A stretch of DNA of 64,000 nucleotides from JANMGV01 sp037440405. GTDB taxonomy: Bacteria; Planctomycetota; Planctomycetia; Pirellulales; Pirellulaceae. Made by a program: the position numbers and the translations under genes. The notes below the pieces were generated by a model that had not been told where the DNA came from, made no database searches, and worked only from the letters and a program-made list of their open reading frames with translations. Positions 8,864-16,639 of this stretch are shown piece by piece; position 1 is the first letter of the stretch; every line of letters starts with the position of its first letter. The stretch is taken from contig JBBIUE010000013.1 of assembly GCA_037440405.1 (NCBI GenBank), positions 12,755 to 76,754 on the forward strand, given 5' to 3'.

Positions 8864-9790
8864 ATGATTGAATTAGTGGAATTCGGAAAAGACTTTGGGG
8901 AATTCACCGCCGTCCAATCACTTACATTGAGAATCGAAAAGGGAGAGATGTTCGGCTTCATCGGGCCGAATGGAGCTGGAAAAAGCACCTCCATCCGATT
9001 TCTCGCGACGCTGCTCAAACCGACTCGCGGGGATGGATTCGTGAATGGCATCAGCGTGTTGCAGAAGCCCATGGAGGTTCGCCGAAACATCGGCTACATG
9101 CCGGACGATTTTGGTGTTTACGATGGCATGAAAGTTTGGGAATTCCTGGATTTTTTCGCGGTTGCCTATCAGATCGGTAGAACGCAGCGACGCCAAGTCA
9201 TCGGCGACGTACTGGAGCTGCTCGATTTGACCCATAAACGTGACGATTACGTCAATGGACTTTCGCGAGGCATGAAGCAGCGATTGTGTCTCGCCAAGAC
9301 CTTGGTTCATGATCCTCCCGCGCTCATCCTGGACGAGCCGACCAGCGGTTTGGATCCACGTGCTCGGATTGAAGTCAAAGCATTACTCAAGGAGCTTCGA
9401 CGCATGGGAAAGACGATTCTCATCAGCAGCCACATCTTGTCCGAATTGGCTGACTGCTGCTCCTCGATTGGAATTATCGAGCGAGGCCAGCTTCTCATGC
9501 ATGGTTCGATCGAGAGCGTCTACCGCCAGATTCGACGCAATCGCATTGTGGAGATTCGCTTTGTCGAGAACCAAGATGCTGGCGTTTCGATTATTCGCAG
9601 CTCACCGCATCTTCGAGGCCTCGATATCGAAAACGATAAGGTCATCTGCGAGTTCGAAACCGACGATGCTGGATTGGCGGCGATACTGGAACAACTGATC
9701 AAATCCGGTGTCCGAATCAAATCGTTTAATGACAAGGACCCGACCCTTGAAGACGTCTTCATGCTCGTTACCAAAGGTCTGGTAGCATAA
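8864..9790 (+). CDS. ABC transporter ATP-binding protein, orphan
   Basis: A 308-residue ABC-2 type ATPase. Walker A is GPNGAGKST (residues about 34-42), the signature is NGLSRGMKQRL, Walker B is LILDEPTSGLDP, and the H-loop is in SSHIL. The roughly 80-residue C-terminal extension is typical of exporter ATPases paired with an ABC-2 permease. No permease gene follows: the next 880 bases hold repeats and a tRNA. The partner may therefore be encoded elsewhere or may have been lost in a local rearrangement. It starts 72 bases after ligA on the same strand, but no functional link is implied. Confidence 0.9.
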   Translation: MIELVEFGKDFGEFTAVQSLTLRIEKGEMFGFIGPNGAGKSTSIRFLATLLKPTRGDGFVNGISVLQKPMEVRRNIGYMPDDFGVYDGMKVWEFLDFFAVAYQIGRTQRRQVIGDVLELLDLTHKRDDYVNGLSRGMKQRLCLAKTLVHDPPALILDEPTSGLDPRARIEVKALLKELRRMGKTILISSHILSELADCCSSIGIIERGQLLMHGSIESVYRQIRRNRIVEIRFVENQDAGVSIIRSSPHLRGLDIENDKVICEFETDDAGLAAILEQLIKSGVRIKSFNDKDPTLEDVFMLVTKGLVA

Positions 9791-9879
9791 ACACCAATTG
9801 ACCGGAGTAAAGGATGTGAGATGATCGCTAATGGCTGGTCATGAGCCGATCAAAAGCGAATCAACTGCCGACCAACTAT

Positions 9880-9923
9880 CGACCTAGCGCCGACCTAGTG
9901 CCGACCTAGTGCCGACAAAGTGC
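9880..9923. repeat. Tandem repeat, four 11-base units
   Basis: The units are CGACCTAGCGC, CGACCTAGTGC, CGACCTAGTGC and CGACAAAGTGC. The middle two are identical and the outer two differ at one and two positions. It lies in the gene-poor stretch before tRNA-Arg and probably arose by slippage. Confidence 0.85.
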
Positions 9924-10196
9924 CGGTCCCAAAGACATCTTCTCGCTTGGATATCGGGCATTGGCATGACGGTTTTGGGGTTCGGTTCCAGGAAAAAAAT
10001 CAGCGGTGAAAGTGCGATCTGGAAGTAGCACGGAGGCAGCGAGTCGAGGCGAGTCGAGGCGAGCATCCGGCTTCTTGAGCGAAAACGGAACTTCCATCTC
10101 TGCTCAGTGTCCGGGCCCGTCACCGGCAAACACCACTCGCAGTCCGCAATGATTAAAAAAAGAACATTCTTCAGCTAGACGCTTCTATAGCCAACG

Positions 10197-10230
10197 AATC
10201 GCGGAGGTTCTTGAACAATATCCCCGAGAG
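10197..10230. repeat. Partial duplicate of the tRNA-Arg 3' end and its flank
   Basis: These 34 bases match 10262-10295 at 32 positions, 65 bases away. The 10262-10295 copy covers the last 12 bases of tRNA-Arg and the 22 bases beyond it. The duplicate holds only the 3' acceptor arm and cannot form a tRNA. Duplicated tRNA 3' ends are what site-specific integration leaves behind, but a simple local duplication would look the same. Confidence 0.75.
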
Positions 10231-10283
10231 CCGACGGAGAGGTGTGGACCGAACCCATGCCAATCGCCGAGGTTCTTGAGCAA

Positions 10284-10357
10284 TATCCCCGAGAGGGCTC
10301 GAACCTCTAACCTTCGGCTCCGGAGGCCGACGTTCTATCCAATTGAACTACGGGGAC
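10284..10357 (-). tRNA. tRNA-Arg (anticodon CCG)
   Basis: A 74-base cloverleaf on the minus strand. The acceptor arms are GTCCCCG and CGGGGAT with discriminator A, the D-arm is GTTC/GAAC, the anticodon stem TCGGC/GCCGA encloses the loop CTCCGGA, which gives CCG, and the T-arm is AGAGG-TTCGAGC-CCTCT. It reads CGG codons. No CCA is encoded. The first acceptor pair is G-U instead of the usual G-C; the same T is kept in the duplicated 3' end nearby. Confidence 0.92.
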
Positions 10358-10675
10358 GCGGGGCTCCATTCAGCCACGGGGCTCCATTCAGCCAAGAACC
10401 TCTTCGAGTCTATCGGAATCAACCCTCGAAAGCCCCTCGCAGGCACGCATTTGGAGCAACTGAACACATGCCGGAACCAAGGAGGCGATACTGAATGGAG
10501 ACGAACCTGAATCGTAAGTCAATCATCTTATACGTTCATGAGGAGTATTGCCAAGTACGCATGAATATTTGATACATTGAACTGCCAGAGGAGATCGGCA
10601 CGTGTTCAACATGCTTCAAGTACGAACGAAGCAGAACGTTAGATGAAGATCATTTGAGATCAAGCCAAGCTTCGA
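10358..10675. other. Spacer between tRNA-Arg and the methyltransferase
   Basis: There is no gene here. It begins with a perfect tandem duplication of 18 bases (CGGGGCTCCATTCAGCCA at 10359-10376 and again at 10377-10394), just beyond the 5' end of tRNA-Arg. The promoter of the Dnmt2-like gene should lie in the remainder, but nothing stands out. Confidence 0.6.
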
Positions 10676-11602
10676 ATGCGATTGCTCGAATTGTATGCTG
10701 GAATCGGAGGAGTTGCTCAGGCGTTGGGCGATGCCGGAATTGTCGGGGCGGTAGACATCGATCAGAAGGCACGGCGAATCTACGAGCTGAATTTCAAGGC
10801 TGACTATCACACACTTGAGCTGGAGAGTGTAACACGGAGTTGCTTGGAAAAGTTTGAAGCGGATGTGTGGTGGATGAGTCCTCCCTGTCGCCCCTTTACC
10901 GTGCGTGGCCGTCGAGGTGACCTTCTCGACATGCGGACAAAGTCGTTGCTACATCTAGCGAAACTGTCATGTCAAGTGCAGCCAGAGTGGATCATCGTTG
11001 AGAACGTTCCGGGGTTTGAGACGAGTCAAACTTTGAAAATGATACAGCGGGAATGGGAGGTGGCTGGCTATCACACGTGCTGGCGCTTTCTGTGTCCATC
11101 GGAAATGGGCTGGCCGAATCTGCGGAAGCGAGTATTTGTTATTGCGGGAAGATCGGCTCGCATTCGTTGGCAGCCCTTGCCACGTTACGACTTGGCGATA
11201 AGAGATGTGACCATGGAGTCTGTTACCGTCGATGAGAGAAGGGAGCTCGATATTGTTCGACGGTTGCCGAGTGAGACTCGCGACATCGAGCTGATGAAGC
11301 TTGATCGCGTCGATCTCAAGAACTCAGCTAGCCGCGCTGCATGTTTTGCGTCCAGTTATGGCAAAAAGCGTGTAGGAAGTGGATCGGTTGTCGTGGACGA
11401 GGATGGCGTTCGTTTCTTTTCGCCTTGGGAGGTTGCGCGGATTTTAGGGTTTCCCAAGGAGTTTCGGATGGACGAAAAGCTAGATAATCGCAGCTTGTGG
11501 CGATTGCTTGGGAACTCCCTCTCCCTAGCTTGTGTACGCTATATTCTTAGTCATCTGCCGGGAGGTCCAAAGAAAGAACTGAACTGGGTCCGCGCCTCAT
11601 GA
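10676..11602 (+). CDS. Dnmt2-like cytosine-5 methyltransferase
   Basis: A 308-residue S-adenosylmethionine-dependent cytosine C5 methyltransferase. Motif I is LELYAGIGG (4-12). The catalytic Cys71 is in SPPCRPFTVRGRRGDLLDMR, which follows the Dnmt2 pattern SPPCQPFTRxGxxxD closely, and motif VI is VENVPGFE (108-115). The region CFASSYGKKRVGSGS (223-237) lines up with the Dnmt2-specific CFTxxYxxxxxGTGS, with Ala for Thr. The end shows SPWEVARILGFPKEF and the motif X RLLGNSL. Dnmt2 enzymes methylate C38 of tRNAs, and a few bacterial members are known. The protein is short for the family, with a small target-recognition part. Its stop overlaps the next start (ATGA). No restriction gene is near, which argues against an R-M role. 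Confidence 0.85.
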   Translation: MRLLELYAGIGGVAQALGDAGIVGAVDIDQKARRIYELNFKADYHTLELESVTRSCLEKFEADVWWMSPPCRPFTVRGRRGDLLDMRTKSLLHLAKLSCQVQPEWIIVENVPGFETSQTLKMIQREWEVAGYHTCWRFLCPSEMGWPNLRKRVFVIAGRSARIRWQPLPRYDLAIRDVTMESVTVDERRELDIVRRLPSETRDIELMKLDRVDLKNSASRAACFASSYGKKRVGSGSVVVDEDGVRFFSPWEVARILGFPKEFRMDEKLDNRSLWRLLGNSLSLACVRYILSHLPGGPKKELNWVRAS

Positions 11603-12195
11603 TCTTGGTCATCGATAACTACGATTCATTTACTTACAATTTGGTTCAACGCCTGGGTGAGATCGATCCGACGCTGGATGTTCGAGTCTATCGGAATGAT
11701 CAGATCAGCTTGAAGGAGATTTCGCAACTCGCTCCAGACCGCATTATTATTTCGCCTGGCCCATGCACTCCAACAGAAGCAGGGATTTCGGTTTCCTTGA
11801 TACAGCGGTTCGCCGGTGAGATTCCGATTCTAGGAGTGTGTTTGGGTCATCAATCCATCGGACAAGCCATGGGGGGAGAAATTGTGCGGGCCCCTGTTCT
11901 CATGCATGGAAAAACTGACAGAATCCATCATGACGATCGCGGAATGTTCGCGAACCTCCCCAACCCGTTTGTTGCCACTCGTTATCATAGCTTGGTGATC
12001 GATCCCAGCTCGATTCCGAAAGATTTAGAGGTTTCGGCTTGGGTGGATCAGCCGGATGGACGACGGGTGGTTATGGGTGTTCGACACAGACGAACTGCTC
12101 TTGAGGGCTGGCAATTCCATCCAGAGAGCTTTTTGACGGAGCCAGGTCCGGAATTATTGCGTCGTTTTCTAGGTTGGCGGGGTCCTCCCGATTAG
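11599..12195 (+). CDS. pabA: Anthranilate / aminodeoxychorismate synthase glutamine amidotransferase subunit
   Basis: A 198-residue class I glutamine amidotransferase that delivers ammonia to the chorismate-using partner TrpE or PabB. The N-terminal DNYDSFTYNLV and the oxyanion-loop SPGPCTP are family marks. The triad is Cys81 in GVCLGHQ, with His174 and Glu176 in QFHPES. TrpG and PabA cannot be told apart here and may be one shared subunit. The ATG lies within the stop of the methyltransferase gene (ATGA), so the two are translationally coupled. The aroD-aroE fusion downstream makes shikimate, two pathway sections earlier. Confidence 0.93.
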   Translation: MILVIDNYDSFTYNLVQRLGEIDPTLDVRVYRNDQISLKEISQLAPDRIIISPGPCTPTEAGISVSLIQRFAGEIPILGVCLGHQSIGQAMGGEIVRAPVLMHGKTDRIHHDDRGMFANLPNPFVATRYHSLVIDPSSIPKDLEVSAWVDQPDGRRVVMGVRHRRTALEGWQFHPESFLTEPGPELLRRFLGWRGPPD

Positions 12196-12274
12196 GCTAG
12201 TAAGAAGCAGATTGGATCCAAGGGACACCCATAGCGATCCAGAATCAGGTTTTCACGCATTAGGTTGTTGCAGC

Positions 12275-13762
12275 ATGATATGTGTAACCGTCGCTCGGAC
12301 GCGACATAAGCAAACAATTGCCGAGCACGCTCAAGCCGTCGAGCAAGGCGCAAAACTGGTCGAATTGCGACTGGACTACATTGGACGGGCCGTTGACTTG
12401 GCACGGCTCATCAAGGATCGACCATCGCAAGTGATTATCACTTGTCGCCCGAAGGAGGAGGGTGGGCGGTGGGAGCGGACTGAGGAAGAACGCCGGATGC
12501 TGCTTCGGTCGGCGATCGCTTCCGGTGTCGAATACGTCGACCTAGAGGAAAGCGTGGCACAGGCGATTCCTCGCTATGGAAAAACGAAACGCATTGTCAG
12601 CTATCACAATTTCGAGCAGACTCCTGAGGACTTGGAAGAGATCCATGCTCGGCTATCCAAAATCGATGCGGACATCATCAAGATCGCCGCGATCGCGCAT
12701 TCATTCGCGGATGTGATTCGGATGATTCGGTTGATGGAGTCCGCAAAGACTCCGACCATTTGCATCTCGATGGGCGATATTGGAACGATCACGCGCGTTT
12801 TAGGTCCGAGGTTTGGCGCTCCATTCACTTACTGTTCGTTCACTTCGGAACGCCGAGCAGCTCCTGGTCAATTAACATTCAAGCAGATGCAGTCGCTGTA
12901 CCGCGTCGATGAAATTAGCGAGAACACGCGGTTTTTCGCGGTCATCGCAGATCCTGTCGCACACAGCTACAGTCCGCTGCTGTACAATACTGCCTTTGCC
13001 AGTCAGGACATCGATGCTCGCTATATTCCCATCCGCGTGCCTGCCGACGATTTAGGGTTGTTCTTGCTATGGGCGAAGTCCTTTGGCATGGGTGGACTTA
13101 GCGTTACCATCCCGCACAAAGAAGCCGTCATGGAATATCTAACGCGGGCAGAATCCTCGGCTCAGGACATTGGAGCCGTCAACACCATCGCCATCGCCAG
13201 CGATGAAGTCATCGGCTACAACACGGATTATCGCGCGGCCATGGATTGTCTCATGGAAGAGATGATGTCGATGACCGACGCAGCGGATCCGTTTCGAGGA
13301 AGGAACGTGCTCATTTTGGGAGCTGGCGGAGTTGCTCGAGCCGTTGGTTACGGAATGCGACTGCGTGGAGCGAATGTCCTCATTGCCTCGCGGACCATCG
13401 AGCGTTCAGAGAAATTGGCCCAGTCGATCGGTGCACGAGCGATTCCTTGGAAAGCACGACACGAGATCAAATGTGCCGTGTTGGTAAACGGCACACCCAT
13501 CGGCATGTTTCCGGATGTCGATTCGACTCCGTTTGATTCATCGAAATTGGATTCCCGAATGCTGGTCTTCGATACCGTGTACAACCCCGACCCGACGTTG
13601 CTCATCAAACGTGCCCGTTCGGCTGGTTGTCGAACCATTTCAGGAATTAAGATGTTCATTCATCAGGCGGCCTATCAATACAAATTGTTTACGAATCAGG
13701 AACCGCCGCTCGAAGTCATGCAGCAAACTTTGCGCAAAGCGATCTCGCCGGTTAATTATTGA
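12275..13762 (+). CDS. aroDE: Fused 3-dehydroquinate dehydratase (type I) / shikimate dehydrogenase
   Basis: A 495-residue bifunctional enzyme covering two successive shikimate steps. Residues 1-210 are type I AroD, with catalytic His111 in SYHNF and Schiff-base Lys136 in DIIKIAA. Residues about 220-495 are AroE: AHSYSPLLYN, the catalytic Lys in SVTIPHKE, GAVNT, NTDY, and the NADP-binding loop ILGAGGVARA. The same order occurs in plants and chlamydiae. The ATG at 12275 is chosen because homology begins there; the frame is open further upstream only from a TTG. It sits about 80 bases after pabA, probably in the same transcript. Confidence 0.95.
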   Translation: MICVTVARTRHKQTIAEHAQAVEQGAKLVELRLDYIGRAVDLARLIKDRPSQVIITCRPKEEGGRWERTEEERRMLLRSAIASGVEYVDLEESVAQAIPRYGKTKRIVSYHNFEQTPEDLEEIHARLSKIDADIIKIAAIAHSFADVIRMIRLMESAKTPTICISMGDIGTITRVLGPRFGAPFTYCSFTSERRAAPGQLTFKQMQSLYRVDEISENTRFFAVIADPVAHSYSPLLYNTAFASQDIDARYIPIRVPADDLGLFLLWAKSFGMGGLSVTIPHKEAVMEYLTRAESSAQDIGAVNTIAIASDEVIGYNTDYRAAMDCLMEEMMSMTDAADPFRGRNVLILGAGGVARAVGYGMRLRGANVLIASRTIERSEKLAQSIGARAIPWKARHEIKCAVLVNGTPIGMFPDVDSTPFDSSKLDSRMLVFDTVYNPDPTLLIKRARSAGCRTISGIKMFIHQAAYQYKLFTNQEPPLEVMQQTLRKAISPVNY

Positions 13763-13776
13763 TCTGGCAAACCCGG

Positions 13777-14682
13777 TCAATGACTGATCTCGTAAACACC
13801 GAGCTTTTCGGAGACTTGCACATCTGGGCGGGACAGCAGGCATGCTAAGCTCGCATGCCAACGATCGGCCTGCCCATGGAAACGAGCGAGTTTGAACCAG
13901 TGGTGAACGCTTTGCAGGGGAAGGATCGTTGACGACCAGGAAGTCGACATAGGATCGACGCAGCGGATCGAGGCGAGGGGGTGCAAAGGAACTGCAAGCA
14001 AAAGCTCGGACTTCATCAGCTCACCGAGAGTCTCGAATCTGTATCCATCGAGACTGATTCCGATTCCCAAAGCCTTTAATAGAGATTCTCTCAAGACCCA
14101 TGAATCCAGGATCATTCGCTGCTGATCGGGCTCATTGCGCAACTGCCAATCGCGATAGGCCGCTGGTTCGAACAATTGCTGAGCGAGTGTATCGAGTTTG
14201 ATCTTTTGGTCGTCCGTTTCGACATCGACGCCGACTTCCACGTAAATGGACCATGCAATCGCAGCCCAGCGACCAGAGTGGCTGACGTTAAAGCGAAGAT
14301 TTCCTTGGACCGTCGAGGACAATTCGGGTTTACCGAATCTGCCATTCGTTATCGGGACTTGTTGTGGTGTGCAGTCGAGCAGGACTCCTAGAAGTTGCCT
14401 GAGCCTAATTCTCGTGACCTCGAACTGTCTGCGCCGGATGGAATGAGTCATGGTTCGGAGCCGTTCTTGGTCGTCGCTCGACAGTGCGGTCTCGCCGTCG
14501 ACTCCATCTGTGGCATCCAAGGGAAACACGATTACTGAGGCCAAGTGTGTCATGGAGATCGACGAAAGGCTCTGGAGAAATTCACGCCAATGCGCTAGCC
14601 GGCGAACTTCGCTGTAATTACCGAATTCGGAGTGGGAATCAAGTTTCATTCGATCGAGCTCAATTTGACGTTCGCATTCCAT
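13777..14682 (-). CDS. 4'-phosphopantetheinyl transferase, Sfp type
   Basis: A 301-residue enzyme that transfers the phosphopantetheine arm of CoA to carrier proteins of fatty acid, polyketide or nonribosomal peptide synthesis. The Sfp motifs are clear: NVSHSGRWAAIAW, the Mg-binding GVDVET (about residues 153-158), and WVLRESLLKALGIG (the W-x-x-[KR]-E-[SA]-x-x-K block). At about 300 residues it is longer than Sfp (224), mainly at the N-terminus, where the true start may be a later ATG. It is convergent with the aroDE gene and no carrier-protein gene is in view. Confidence 0.9.
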   Translation of the reverse strand: MECERQIELDRMKLDSHSEFGNYSEVRRLAHWREFLQSLSSISMTHLASVIVFPLDATDGVDGETALSSDDQERLRTMTHSIRRRQFEVTRIRLRQLLGVLLDCTPQQVPITNGRFGKPELSSTVQGNLRFNVSHSGRWAAIAWSIYVEVGVDVETDDQKIKLDTLAQQLFEPAAYRDWQLRNEPDQQRMILDSWVLRESLLKALGIGISLDGYRFETLGELMKSELLLAVPLHPLASIRCVDPMSTSWSSTILPLQSVHHWFKLARFHGQADRWHASLACLLSRPDVQVSEKLGVYEISH

Positions 14683-14858
14683 GGACCTTTAACAGCCGGA
14701 CGGGTCTTGATCCTTTGATCGCTTATTGCTCCGCAAAGGGTTAGAAATTTGGTTACGGAATCGAGAGTACATCGAAGAAGTGAGCGGATCTTGGCGCCAT
14801 GACACTGATTGGTTCGATCCTCGGAGCGAAGTGAAACAAGAAAATTGCTTGCTACCAA

Positions 14859-16088
14859 TCAACCTTGAAATGCCTCACCAGCGATAAAGACTCTTCGTAC
14901 ATTCAAGGTTTGATTGAGTATCACTAAATCCGCCTGTTTGCCAACGGCGATCGAGCCGCATTTCCGCCCCATGCCCGTCAATCGGGCCGGTGTCCGCGAC
15001 GCGAGTTGAATGACGTCACTCAATGAACCACCACTATCACGGAACATGATGCGGACCATGTGATCGAGCGATTTTACGGAGCTGGCCAAAGAGCCTTTGC
15101 TGTCTCTACCCACGTTACCGTCGTTGGTGAACCAAGTCCCAGAGCGATCATTTCCGAAGCGATAGCGACCTCGCGGGCAATCGACAGCACGATTCGCATC
15201 GGATACTAAACAGAGCCGTTTGACACCTTTCATCTGCAATGCGAATGCGAGAAGCTCTGGTGCCAAGTGGAATCCGTCGGCGATCACCTCCGTGCTCATG
15301 AGTGGATGGGCGAGAACGTACTCCAACATACTACCCTGCATGGGTGTCCCAAACCGAGTTCGAACAGAAGAGACGTTACTCATGGCGCACCAGAAGTGGT
15401 CCACGTGTCTGGCTCCATTGTTGAATGCCTCAGCCATTTCCGTCCAAGATGCGTTTGAATGGCCGCAGGTAACTAGACATTTTGCCTTTCGGGCCAATTG
15501 ATAGAACATCGCAGCACCTTTGAGCTCTGCGGCACACGTCGCGATGCGGATCATGCCGGTTGCAAAGAATTGGGAAACCTGCGACTTCTTTGGGAGATAA
15601 CATTGTTCGCTTGAATGGCAGCCACTCTTTTCAGGTGCGAAATAGGGGCCATACAGGTGAATTCCTGGCAGTCGGGGACCAAGGATCGGGGTCCAACACT
15701 CTTGGTATTCTCGACAAGCTGCGACCATGGCCATGATTTCTTGTGGTGATGCAGTAGTCGTAGTTGGATAAAGTGTGGTGACGCCATGAGCTGCATGAGT
15801 CCGCATGGCTTGCATGACTGCCTCGCGAGAGCCATCCATGAAGTCGGAACCGCCACCGCCATGAACATGAATATCGATGAAACCCGGACTTAAATAGTCT
15901 CCATTCACATCGATCGTTTCACAGTTCACTTTTGGCAAGCGACCTCGACCGATCTTCGTAATATTCCCCTTGGATACCGTCAGCCACCCGTCCTCTACAA
16001 TTCTATTCGGGAGGATCAGCGACGCCCTCTGAAAAGCAAGGTCAGCAGTGTTTCGATTGCTCAGTGTCGTTCGTTTGGGCGTGGTCAT
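14859..16088 (-). CDS. nagA: NagA-like N-acetylglucosamine-6-phosphate deacetylase
   Basis: A 409-residue amidohydrolase with the NagA layout: the metal-site motif DIHVHGGGGSDFMDG (72-86), GVTTLYPTT, the CGHSNAS block with its His, the NGARHVDHFWCAMS segment, EVIADGFHL, and the catalytic Asp in LVSDAN. One feature departs from E. coli NagA: the metal-ligand Glu of HLEGPF is a Tyr here (HLYGPY, residues 144-149). A NagA function in amino-sugar catabolism is likely, but the specificity may differ. It follows the GNAT gene by four bases on the minus strand, so the two are cotranscribed. Confidence 0.85.
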   Translation of the reverse strand: MTTPKRTTLSNRNTADLAFQRASLILPNRIVEDGWLTVSKGNITKIGRGRLPKVNCETIDVNGDYLSPGFIDIHVHGGGGSDFMDGSREAVMQAMRTHAAHGVTTLYPTTTTASPQEIMAMVAACREYQECWTPILGPRLPGIHLYGPYFAPEKSGCHSSEQCYLPKKSQVSQFFATGMIRIATCAAELKGAAMFYQLARKAKCLVTCGHSNASWTEMAEAFNNGARHVDHFWCAMSNVSSVRTRFGTPMQGSMLEYVLAHPLMSTEVIADGFHLAPELLAFALQMKGVKRLCLVSDANRAVDCPRGRYRFGNDRSGTWFTNDGNVGRDSKGSLASSVKSLDHMVRIMFRDSGGSLSDVIQLASRTPARLTGMGRKCGSIAVGKQADLVILNQTLNVRRVFIAGEAFQG

Positions 16089-16091
16089 TGG

Positions 16092-16523
16092 TTATTGCTT
16101 ATCCCTTTGCGTAGCAGGAACAATCCAGCACGAATGGTGTTGTTGGAGTCCGATGTGCGGATAGTACGACTGGGCTTTCGGAGCCGCGAGCAAAATGAGC
16201 GTTGTGTGTTCGCCCGCGTGCCGATGAGCGAGGCGCAGGAGTTGTTGTCCGATCCCAAGACCTTGAAACGCGGAGTCCACCGCCAAATCGGACAGGTAGG
16301 TGCAATAGGAGTAGTCGGTCAGTGCTCGGGCGACACCGACCAGCAGGCCGTGGGAGGTTCGAGCTGTGACAATAATGTCCGCGTTACGAAGCATCCCTTC
16401 AATTGCTTTGAAATCGTCAACAGGTCGACGTTCGGCCAGCGTCGATCGCCGGAGCACATCGATGAATTCTTCCGGTGGAAGATCGATTTCGACGCGGTAA
16501 TGATGCTCTTCGGTGCTGCTCAT
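16092..16523 (-). CDS. GNAT family N-acetyltransferase
   Basis: A 143-residue acetyl-CoA-dependent acyltransferase. The acetyl-CoA binding loop is seen in DSAFQGLGIGQQLL (Q-x-x-G-x-G), preceded by the beta-4 strand YLSDLAVD. The C-terminal LLAAPKAQSYYPHIGLQQ fits the usual YxxxGF-type end. The substrate is unknown. Being first in a two-gene unit with the deacetylase, it might act on amino sugars or their derivatives, but this is inference from position only. Confidence 0.82.
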   Translation of the reverse strand: MSSTEEHHYRVEIDLPPEEFIDVLRRSTLAERRPVDDFKAIEGMLRNADIIVTARTSHGLLVGVARALTDYSYCTYLSDLAVDSAFQGLGIGQQLLRLAHRHAGEHTTLILLAAPKAQSYYPHIGLQQHHSCWIVPATQRDKQ

Positions 16524-16639
16524 GCGTTGCTGCCGAGGGTAATAGGCAAAACTGCAAAAGTAATCAAAATAGGCTTACATCCAGTGACTGTACATATCCT
16601 GACTTTCGAACTCGTCCGACAGCCCACCTTTCGAATTAG

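Larger units (their letters stand above)
9791..10283. other. Gene-poor region with short repeats
   Basis: No gene is supported. The region has four tandem 11-base units (9880-9923), a direct repeat GCGAGTCGAG near 10037-10062, and one copy of the duplicated tRNA-Arg 3' end (10197-10230). A reading frame on the minus strand (9884-10129) has no recognisable features and runs through the repeats, so I do not call it. Confidence 0.6.

Noticed and set aside
9884..10129. Minus-strand frame of 81 codons in the repeat-rich region
   Set aside because: It runs through the 11-base tandem units, has no ribosome-binding site and no recognisable domain.
10203..10283. Second tRNA gene beside tRNA-Arg
   Set aside because: Only the 3' acceptor end is duplicated; no anticodon arm or 5' half is present.
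10676..11602. Restriction-modification system
   Set aside because: The methyltransferase has Dnmt2-type motifs, and no endonuclease or specificity gene is adjacent.
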